From positions 1-30,643 of the forward strand of contig DATDCY010000197.1 in NCBI GenBank assembly GCA_036524115.1: a stretch of DNA of 30,643 bases. The letters run 5' to 3'. The notes below the pieces were generated by a model that made no database searches, was not told where the DNA came from, and was given only the letters and a program-made list of their open reading frames with translations. This stretch comes from a bacterium (GTDB taxonomy: Bacteria > JAUVQV01 > DATDCY01). A program made the translations under genes and the position numbers. Below are positions 24,056 to 30,643 of the stretch, piece after piece (position 1 is the stretch's first letter; the number at the start of each line of letters is the position of its first letter).

Positions 24056-27000
24056 ATGAGCCAATCGTCCGGATTGTCTCTGGTTTTCGCGTTCTGCGCC
24101 GCCGTCGCCGCCCTGCCGCGGCCGGCCGGGGCGGCGGCCAGCCCCTGGCGGCTCTTCGACCGCACCCACGGCCTTGCCGGGAACACGGTGCAGGCGGTCG
24201 TTCCCGACGGCGCCGGCGGCCTGTGGATCGGCACCCGCGACGGCCTCAGCCGCTACGACGGCGAGCGCTGGCAGAGCATGACGACGGCGGACGGCCTTCC
24301 GGCCGACGACGTGCACAGCCTTGCGCCCGAGGCGGACGGCGGGCTCTGGGTCGGGGCGGGCACCGGGTTCGGCCGCATCGCCGGCGGCCGCTGGAGCCGC
24401 CTCGGGCTCCCCGGGGGACCGCCGCAGAAGCGGAGCCGGGTCACCGTCGCCACGGACCGCTCCGGGACGACCTGGCTGGGCCACGCGGGTGGCCTGCTGC
24501 GCTTCGATCGCGCCGCCGGCAACCTCGAGCCGGTCGCGGCGCTCGCGGGCCGCCCCGTGACCGCGCTGCTCGCGGACCGCGACGGACGCCTCTGGGCGGG
24601 CGCGGGCGGGGATCTCTGGCGGGCGGAGCAGGGGGCGTGGGCGCTGGAGCGCGAAGCCGCCGACCTCCCGTCCGGCGCGGTCACCGCCCTCCTCCAGGAC
24701 TCCCGCGGCGCGGTCTGGTGCGGAGGCGAGCGCGGCCTGGCGGAGTATGACGGCGGCGCCTGGCGGGCGGCGCGGTTCGGCCCGGATGCCGGGGCCGCCG
24801 CGGTGGCCGCCCTGGCAGAGGATGGCGAGGGCCGCCTCTGGGTCGGCACCGCGGCCGGCGCGGGCTACTCGGACGGCTACGAGTGGCACTGGTTCGACGC
24901 GCGCAGCGGGCTGCCGGCGGACGAGGTCCTCGCGCTGGCGGCCGACGGCAACGGCTCGATCTGGGTCGGCACCGCGCGCGGGCTCGCCCGGTTCGACGCG
25001 AGCTGGTCACGTCCGCCCGCCGCGCGTCGCGACGGCATTTCCCTGCGCGCGCCGCTCCACCGCGCCCGGGACGGGTCGCTGTACATCGCCGCGGACGCAG
25101 GCTTCGTCGTGCAGCGGGACGGCGCGTTCGAGATCGTGGGGCCGCGCGAGCGGCTCGACGCCCGCGTGCGCTGCCTCGCCGAGGACGCGGCCGGGGACCT
25201 CTGGGTCGGCACGGACCAGGGTCTCGTGCGCTTCGACGGCAGGGTCCGCGAGCAGCACGTCCCGGAGGTGCGCACCGACTACGTCGAGCAGCCGTGGGGC
25301 GCCGTGACCGCGCAGCGGTCCGTCGTCTGCGACCGCTACCGGGGGCTCACCGGCGCCGAGGTGACGGCCCTCGCCGCCGACGCGGACGGGGGGATGTGGG
25401 TCGGGACGGACGGCGGGCTCAGCTACCTGCGCGGCGGGGAGTGGACCTGTCTCGAAGGGACGCAGGCGCTGCCCGGTCACCCGGTCACGGCGCTGCTGGT
25501 CGACCCGCGGGGGGTGCTCTGGGTCGGCACCGCGGACGGCCTCTGGGAGCGCGCGGAGGGCGGCTGGCGGCGGCACGATGCGGCCAGCGGACTTGCGGCG
25601 AACGCGGTGACCGCCCTCCTGGCCGACCGGGCCGGCCGGATCTGGGTCGGGACGGAGCGCGGACTCTGTCGTCGCGAGGGCGAGGGCTGGGTCGCCCTGG
25701 GCGTGCGCGAGGGGCTCGTCAGCGCGCGGGTGCAGACGCTCTTCGAGGACTCGCGCGGCCGCCTCTGGGTCGGCACGCGCGAGGGCGTCTCCTGCCTCGA
25801 CGGGGGACTGTCGAGCTCGTTCGGCGAGCAGGACGGCCTGCCCGCGCCGAGCATCGAGTCGATCGCCGAGGCGGAGGGGCGCCTCTGGTTCGCCGCCGCC
25901 GACGGCGTCGCCGCCCACCGCCCCGATCGCGCCCCGCCGCAGACGCGCGTCAAGAACCCGCCGGCGGGGACCGTCGCCTCGCCCTTCTACCTCTTCGAGT
26001 TCGCCGGCGCCGACCTGGAGAGTCCGCCGGCGCGCCTGCGCTACTCCTGGCGTATCGACGGCGGCGAGTGGTCGCCCTGGTCCGCCGGGACGCTGGCCAC
26101 CGTCGCGGAGCTGGCCAACGGGCGCCACGAGTTCGAGGTGCGCGCCCTCGACGGCGAGCTCAACGCCGACCCGACGCCCGCGGCCGTCGCCTTCGAGGTC
26201 AACACCTCGCTGTTCGACCTGGAGCTGGTCGACGCGGCGTTCGACCCGCTGTACGCCTCGCTGTACGCCTCCTACGCCGGCGAGACGGCCGCCGCGCGCC
26301 CCGCCCCGGGAAGGATCGCCGTGCGCAGCCGCTATGACCGGCCGTTGCGGGTGAAGATCGGCGCGTTCATCCCCGGGCTCATGGACTTCCCCACCGACAC
26401 CGTGATGTCGGCGCCTCCGGGCGAGCTGGTCCGCGTCCCTCTGCGGGTCGAGCTGAGCGACCGCGTCCTCGACCTGGAGAAGACCGAGTCCCGCCAGCTG
26501 CGCCTGACCCTGCAGTACGCCATCGGCGGCGAGCGCAAGGAATACGAGAGCACGCTCGCGGTGACGGTCGTCGAGAAGAGCGGCATGGTCTGGGACGAGC
26601 CTGAGCGCATCGGGCTCTACATCACCCATGTGGACGAGGCGATCGAGCGCTTCGCGCGCGGGACGATCCAGGGCTTCCGCGAGGTCGAGCACTCGGCGAT
26701 CGTCTACGACAACCTGCTGCGGGCGATCGAGCTCTTCGACGCGCTCGGCGCCCACGGCGTGCGCTACCTCCCCGATCCGGCGAACCCCTACGGCGGCATC
26801 GTGCCCGGCCGCCCGACGCTCGACGTCGTGCGGCTGCCCCGCGAGACGCTGCGCTCGCGCGCAGGGGACTGCGACGACCTGGCGGTGCTCTACGCGGCGC
26901 TGCTCGAGAACGTCGGCATCGACACGGCGCTCGTGGACGTGTTCGACCACGTCTTCGTCATGTTCGACACCGGGCTCACGGCGCGGAGCGCGGGCCAGGT

Positions 27001-27685
27001 GGCGCGCGACCCGGGGCTGCTGCACGTCGACGAGCGGGGCCGGGTCTGGGTCCCCGTCGAGACGACGGCCGTCGGGCAACCCTTCAGCGCCGCGTGGGAC
27101 GCGGCCGCCTCGGCCCTCGCGAGCCGGCGCTTCGCGGTGATCGTGACAAAGGAAGCCTGGAGGAAGTACGCGCCGCTGCAGCCGCGCCCGCCGGCGCCGG
27201 ACATCGTCGCTCCGCCGATCGAGGCCGTCCGCGGGCTCGTGGCGCAGGACGTGCGCCTGCAGGAGGAGGCGCTGACGAGCCCGCAGATGCGGGAGCTGGC
27301 GCAGCGCGTTGCGGCCGACCCGGCGGACGCAGCGGCCCTCAACGCGCTGGGTGTGCTGCTGGCACGGCGCGGCTACCTGGGACGGGCCGCCGCGCACTTC
27401 GAGCGCGTGATCGAGCTGCAGCCGGCGTTCGCGGGCGGCTACGGGAACCTCGGGAACGTGCGGTACGAGCAGGGGCGTTACACCGAGGCGGTGCGGCGCT
27501 ACGGGGAGGCGCTGGCGCGGGCGGAACTGCCGGAGGTGCACGTGGAGCTGGCCCTGACCTTCTGCGAGCTGGGGCGTTTCGACCTGGCGCGGGAGCACTA
27601 TCGGCGGGCGATGGCCCTCGGGGGGGACGCCGGGGATGTCGGGGACGCGGGGGGCGGGGCGGCGGCAGGAGGGACCGCCCGGTAG
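24056..27685 (+). CDS. Large secreted sensor-like protein: 14-blade propeller, Y_Y_Y-like, transglutaminase-like and TPR domains
   Basis: A 1209-residue protein with a signal peptide (cleavage near residue 27). Residues about 30-620 hold some 14 blades of the two-component-regulator-propeller type, each near 40 residues with GLP...VTAL...D..G.LWVGT..GL.R.DG. The number fits two seven-bladed propellers. Residues about 640-715 (LRYSWRIDGGEWSPWS... GRHEFEVRALDGE) are Y_Y_Y-like. After a beta region comes a transglutaminase-like domain (about 890-1030) with C939 in AGDCDDLAVLYAALLENVGI, H965 in DHVFVMFD and E1002 in WVPVETT, then about three TPRs (1085-1195). The first three modules are those of the periplasmic part of Bacteroides hybrid two-component sensors, but no kinase is attached. 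The frame is open back to 23885; the ATG is chosen for the signal peptide. Confidence 0.88.
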   Translation: MSQSSGLSLVFAFCAAVAALPRPAGAAASPWRLFDRTHGLAGNTVQAVVPDGAGGLWIGTRDGLSRYDGERWQSMTTADGLPADDVHSLAPEADGGLWVGAGTGFGRIAGGRWSRLGLPGGPPQKRSRVTVATDRSGTTWLGHAGGLLRFDRAAGNLEPVAALAGRPVTALLADRDGRLWAGAGGDLWRAEQGAWALEREAADLPSGAVTALLQDSRGAVWCGGERGLAEYDGGAWRAARFGPDAGAAAVAALAEDGEGRLWVGTAAGAGYSDGYEWHWFDARSGLPADEVLALAADGNGSIWVGTARGLARFDASWSRPPAARRDGISLRAPLHRARDGSLYIAADAGFVVQRDGAFEIVGPRERLDARVRCLAEDAAGDLWVGTDQGLVRFDGRVREQHVPEVRTDYVEQPWGAVTAQRSVVCDRYRGLTGAEVTALAADADGGMWVGTDGGLSYLRGGEWTCLEGTQALPGHPVTALLVDPRGVLWVGTADGLWERAEGGWRRHDAASGLAANAVTALLADRAGRIWVGTERGLCRREGEGWVALGVREGLVSARVQTLFEDSRGRLWVGTREGVSCLDGGLSSSFGEQDGLPAPSIESIAEAEGRLWFAAADGVAAHRPDRAPPQTRVKNPPAGTVASPFYLFEFAGADLESPPARLRYSWRIDGGEWSPWSAGTLATVAELANGRHEFEVRALDGELNADPTPAAVAFEVNTSLFDLELVDAAFDPLYASLYASYAGETAAARPAPGRIAVRSRYDRPLRVKIGAFIPGLMDFPTDTVMSAPPGELVRVPLRVELSDRVLDLEKTESRQLRLTLQYAIGGERKEYESTLAVTVVEKSGMVWDEPERIGLYITHVDEAIERFARGTIQGFREVEHSAIVYDNLLRAIELFDALGAHGVRYLPDPANPYGGIVPGRPTLDVVRLPRETLRSRAGDCDDLAVLYAALLENVGIDTALVDVFDHVFVMFDTGLTARSAGQVARDPGLLHVDERGRVWVPVETTAVGQPFSAAWDAAASALASRRFAVIVTKEAWRKYAPLQPRPPAPDIVAPPIEAVRGLVAQDVRLQEEALTSPQMRELAQRVAADPADAAALNALGVLLARRGYLGRAAAHFERVIELQPAFAGGYGNLGNVRYEQGRYTEAVRRYGEALARAELPEVHVELALTFCELGRFDLAREHYRRAMALGGDAGDVGDAGGGAAAGGTAR

Positions 27686-27766
27686 TCGGCGGGCACGCCG
27701 GCGGGCATCCGCCGGCCGCGCGCGCCGCGGTGGGGTGAGGGGTCGTTCGGCGAAAGGGGGCAGGGG

Positions 27767-28225
27767 ATGGGACGCAGGGCGGTGGCGGTTGCAGTGGCGG
27801 GAATGGTGCTGATGGTGGCCGGAGCGGTGCGGGCGGAGGGGCCGGCGCAGGTCGGCGCGGTGGTCGCGGCGACCGGGAACGTCCAGGTGGGTCGCGACGG
27901 CGCCTGGCAGGCGGCGTCGGCGAAGATGCCGCTTTTCGAGGGCCAGATGATCCGGGCGGACGAAGCGGCGAAGGTGGAGGTCCTCTTCGACGGCGGCCTT
28001 CCGGCGACGGTCGCCGGCAAGGCGGAGATCGCGGTCTCCGACCTGCTCCTCAAGGCGCAGCTGGAGAAGGCGCGGGCAAAGATCGCCGCCCCGACGGACG
28101 CCACGAAGGCCGAGATGCAGGTCACGCCGCTGACCGGCGTGCGCGGGACCGAGAAGGCCGAGGAGAAGGCCGGGGACCTCAAGCGCGAGCACTACTGGAA
28201 CGAGGGCGCGCCGGCCGCGAAGTAG
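27767..28225 (+). CDS. FecR-like periplasmic protein
   Basis: A 152-residue exported protein (signal peptide MGRRAVAVAVAGMVLMVAGAVRA). The mature start AQVGAVVAATGNVQVGRDGAWQAASAKMPLFEGQMIRADEAAKVEVLFDGG follows the FecR domain: G-x-V near the start, a V-x-V strand, the L-x-x-G-D/Q-x-I turn and a strand with F-x-D-G. FecR proteins relay signals to anti-sigma or kinase systems, or bind periplasmic ligands. The C-terminus is Lys/Glu-rich (GTEKAEEKAGDLKREHYWNEG) without a membrane helix, so it is soluble. GGGGG lies 6 bases before the ATG. The gene ends 4 bases before the CHASE2 kinase start, pointing to a functional pair. Confidence 0.82.
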   Translation: MGRRAVAVAVAGMVLMVAGAVRAEGPAQVGAVVAATGNVQVGRDGAWQAASAKMPLFEGQMIRADEAAKVEVLFDGGLPATVAGKAEIAVSDLLLKAQLEKARAKIAAPTDATKAEMQVTPLTGVRGTEKAEEKAGDLKREHYWNEGAPAAK

Positions 28226-28229
28226 CGCG

Positions 28230-30643
28230 ATGCGCCCGACGTCGCCGGCGCGGGGCCCCGTGCGCCCCGCGCTCCTCGGCCTGCTCGTGGCCGCGCTCGC
28301 CGCGCTCGTCAGCGGCACGGAGCTGTTCCGCTCCTTCGAGCTGCGGACGGTCGACCTGCGTTTCCGGCTGCGCGGGGCGCGGCCGGTGCGCTCGCCGATC
28401 GCGGTGATCTTCATCGGCGAGGACAGCGTCGCCGCGTACGGCCGCTGGCCGTGGGGCTGGGACAAGCACGCGCTGCTCGTCGACGCCCTGCGCCGTGCGG
28501 GCGCGAAGCTCGTTCTCTTCGACGTGCTCTTCGCGGAGTCCCCCTCGCCCCAGGACGAGCGGCTGCTGGCGGGCACCGTCCGGGCGGCCGGGAACGTCCA
28601 CCTCATCTCGTCGTTCGCGGGCGTCACGCCCGCGGGGGGCGGGGATGCGGGGCGCGTCCTCGGCGGCAGGTCGCTCACGGAGCCGGTCGCGGCGCTGCGG
28701 GCCGCCGCGGCTGGCGTCGGCCACGCGAACGCGGTTCGCGACGCCGACGGCGGGACGCGCCGCATACCGGCGGTGCTCTGGCACGAGGGCGCGCTCTACC
28801 CGTCGGCGGCGCTCCGGGCCGCGGCGCAGGCGCTGGGTGCCCCGGCCGCGGTGGCGCGGCTCACGGCTGATGGCGACCTCGAGCTGCTCCCCCCCGGCCG
28901 GCCGCCGGTGCGGGTGCCCGTCGACGCGGACGGCATGACGGCGCTGGACTTCGCGGGAGGATTCGAGGCCTTTCCCGTGCAGTACTCCTACCGGCAGGTC
29001 CTCGAGGCCGACGCCCATCCGGGCGCCGCCGCCGTCGACCTCGCGGCGCTCAGGGACAAGATCGTGGTCGTCGGCGTCAACTTCGCGGGGAACGTCGATC
29101 TGCAGCCGACGCCGTTCTCGACGGTGTACCCGATGTTCCTGATCCAGGCGACGATGATCGACAACGTCATCAACGGCGAGTTCCCGCACCGCCCGCCGCG
29201 GTGGGCGACGCTCGCCATCTGCCTGCTGCTGGGCGCGGCGGTCGGGGCGATCACCTCCAGCGTGCGGCCGGCGGCGAGCCTCGGGGCGGCGGGGCTCGCC
29301 GGCGCGGGCTACGCGGCGGTCGCCGTCGTCGCCTTCTCGCGCGGCAGCCTGCTGCTGCCGCTGGTCGCGCCGCTGGGGGCCATCCTGGCCTCGTACGTGG
29401 TGGCGACGACGATGCAGTACGTCGACGCCCGTGCCGAGAAGCAGCGCGCGCTCGAGCGTCTCAAGTACCTCGGGCACCTGGTCGAGTCGGCCGCGGAGGC
29501 GATCTTCAGCTTCGACCCCTCGGGGCGGATCGCGAGCTGGAACGCCGGCGCGGCCCGGGTCTACGGCTGGACCGAGCAGGAGGCGCTGGGGCGCGACTGG
29601 GCGATGCTGCTGGCGCCCGCCGCGCGCGCGCCCGTGGCGCAGGCGCTCGCCGGCCTGGCCGCGGGAGCGGCGGGCACGGGCCTGGAGGTGCCGCTGCTCG
29701 CGAGGGACGGCCGCGAGATTCCCGTCGAGATCGCCTTCTCGAGCATCCGCGACTCGGCCGGCACGGTGGTCGGCACGTCGGCGATCTCCGAGGACCTGAC
29801 CGAGAAGAAGCGCATGCTCGAGATGCTCATCCAGTCGGAGAAGCTCGCGGAGATCGGCCGGATGGGCTCCGGGATCGTCCACGAGATCAAGAACCCGCTC
29901 ACGTCCATCATGATGATGAGCGACATCATCGTCGCGACGAAGGACCTGCCGGAGAAGACGCTGCGCTACGCCGACATCATCCAGAAGGAGTCGCAGCGCA
30001 TCCTGCGGCTCTCCCAGAACATCCTCTCCTTCGCGCGCCCCCAGAAGCCGGAGATGAAGGCCACGGACGTCAACCGGGTGATCGAGGACACGCTCGGCCT
30101 CGTGGAGTACGAGCTGAAGAAGGGGAAGGTCAAGGCGGCGACGGCCCTCGACCCCGCCCTGCCGCCGGCGTGGGGCGACGGCGAGAAGCTCAAGCAGGTC
30201 TTCCTCAACCTGGTGGTCAACGCGACCCACGCGATGCCCGAGGGCGGGCGGCTCGAGGTCGCCACCTGCGGGCCGGGGGCGGCCGCGCCGTGGCCGCCGG
30301 ACGGGAATGGCGCCGGGTGGACGCGCGCCTCGGTGGGGCAGCCGCCCGCGGGGCCGGCCGTGCGCGTGCGGATCGCGGACCACGGCTCGGGCATGCCGCC
30401 GGAGGTGCTTGCGCGGATCTTCGAGCCCTTCTTCTCCACCAAGGGGGAGGGCAAGGGGACGGGCCTCGGCCTGTACATCTCCCGCAACATCGTCCTCGAG
30501 CACCACGGGCGCATCGAGGTGGCGAGCGCCGTCGGCGCCGGCACGGCCTTCACGATCGCCCTGCCGGTGCAGGCAGCGGACGGAAGCACGCCCACCGCGC
30601 CGCCGCCGGACCCGGACGCCGTCGTCGGCGGCCCGCAGCCGGG
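28230..30643 (+). CDS. CHASE2-PAS sensor histidine kinase, cut by the window end
   Basis: At least 804 residues, with no stop before the window ends. One membrane helix (about 10-30) precedes a CHASE2 domain (about 35-310: SFELRTVDLRFRLRG, IAVIFIGEDSVAAYGRWPWGWDKHALLVDALRRAGAKLVLFDVLF, and DKIVVVGVNFAGNVD...). Three helices (about 328-395) follow, then a PAS domain (about 411-525, FSFDPSGRIASWNAGAARVYGWTEQEALG), H box GIVHEIKNPLTS with H551, N box NLVVNATHAM, G1 IADHGSGMP, F box FEPFFSTKGEGKGTG and G2 GLGLYISRN. The last visible residues (about 775-804) are Pro/Ala-rich, a linker that may lead to a receiver domain or just the end. CHASE2 is a periplasmic sensor; the FecR-like protein 4 bases upstream is its probable partner. 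Confidence 0.92.
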   Translation, partial: MRPTSPARGPVRPALLGLLVAALAALVSGTELFRSFELRTVDLRFRLRGARPVRSPIAVIFIGEDSVAAYGRWPWGWDKHALLVDALRRAGAKLVLFDVLFAESPSPQDERLLAGTVRAAGNVHLISSFAGVTPAGGGDAGRVLGGRSLTEPVAALRAAAAGVGHANAVRDADGGTRRIPAVLWHEGALYPSAALRAAAQALGAPAAVARLTADGDLELLPPGRPPVRVPVDADGMTALDFAGGFEAFPVQYSYRQVLEADAHPGAAAVDLAALRDKIVVVGVNFAGNVDLQPTPFSTVYPMFLIQATMIDNVINGEFPHRPPRWATLAICLLLGAAVGAITSSVRPAASLGAAGLAGAGYAAVAVVAFSRGSLLLPLVAPLGAILASYVVATTMQYVDARAEKQRALERLKYLGHLVESAAEAIFSFDPSGRIASWNAGAARVYGWTEQEALGRDWAMLLAPAARAPVAQALAGLAAGAAGTGLEVPLLARDGREIPVEIAFSSIRDSAGTVVGTSAISEDLTEKKRMLEMLIQSEKLAEIGRMGSGIVHEIKNPLTSIMMMSDIIVATKDLPEKTLRYADIIQKESQRILRLSQNILSFARPQKPEMKATDVNRVIEDTLGLVEYELKKGKVKAATALDPALPPAWGDGEKLKQVFLNLVVNATHAMPEGGRLEVATCGPGAAAPWPPDGNGAGWTRASVGQPPAGPAVRVRIADHGSGMPPEVLARIFEPFFSTKGEGKGTGLGLYISRNIVLEHHGRIEVASAVGAGTAFTIALPVQAADGSTPTAPPPDPDAVVGGPQP

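Noticed and set aside
25007-28765. A minus-strand open frame of about 1250 codons opposite the propeller, FecR and CHASE2 genes
   Set aside because: It runs antisense to three well-supported genes; its Arg/Ala/Pro/His-rich translation is typical of a GC-rich shadow frame, with no domain.
28179-30506. A minus-strand frame of about 775 codons opposite the CHASE2 kinase
   Set aside because: The plus strand codes a full CHASE2-PAS-kinase series in frame; the opposite frame is compositional.

Overview
The window is a GC-rich, densely coded bacterial chromosomal segment from a Gram-negative organism. That call rests on five lipoprotein or Ldt-type envelope proteins, periplasmic sensor domains, an MscS-type channel and heavy sigma-54 use (two enhancer-binding proteins, two good -24/-12 promoters). 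The style recalls Deltaproteobacteria in the broad sense (Desulfobacterota, Myxococcota) or a GC-rich candidate phylum known from MAGs; nothing here fixes the species. I saw no rRNA, tRNA, IS element, phage gene or CRISPR array.

Layout. (1) 14-784, minus: a secreted two-domain beta-sandwich protein behind a long leader and a promoter carrying a perfect CRP/FNR-superfamily palindrome. (2) 1286-3212: yraN and comM, DNA-uptake/recombination housekeeping. (3) 3281-4691: two back-to-back Phd/PIN toxin-antitoxin pairs. (4) 4842-7790: a copper module, a methionine-rich periplasmic Spy/ZraP-like protein followed by a Cu+ P1B-ATPase. (5) 7818-12531: a membrane glycosyltransferase (minus), an MscS-like channel, a 68-residue membrane protein (minus) and a DUF4149-like membrane protein. 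(6) 12662-14467: a secreted subtilase. (7) 14690-17865: a lysine-tailed alpha-helical lipoprotein, two L,D-transpeptidases and a cysteine-free protein resembling them. This looks like a self-contained system for tying an outer-membrane lipoprotein to peptidoglycan, analogous to Braun lipoprotein and its transpeptidases. (8) 17879-20903: a sigma-54 activator with an unknown sensor domain, transcribed divergently from two lipoprotein genes that have a sigma-54 promoter. (9) 21001-23798: an NtrB/NtrC-like two-component pair. (10) 24056-30643: a 1209-residue secreted protein (14 propeller blades, Y_Y_Y-like domain, transglutaminase-like domain, TPRs), a FecR-like periplasmic protein and a CHASE2-PAS histidine kinase cut by the window end.

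Two themes cross the regions. First, about six genes lack a Shine-Dalgarno sequence and instead have a -10-like box ending 5-7 bases before the start codon, as expected for leaderless mRNAs; the other genes mostly have clear SD sequences. Second, the best sigma-54 promoters sit in front of lipoprotein genes, so envelope remodelling may be under enhancer-binding-protein control. The strongest candidates for undescribed biology are the lipoprotein/L,D-transpeptidase cluster and the detached propeller sensor with its FecR and CHASE2-kinase neighbours.
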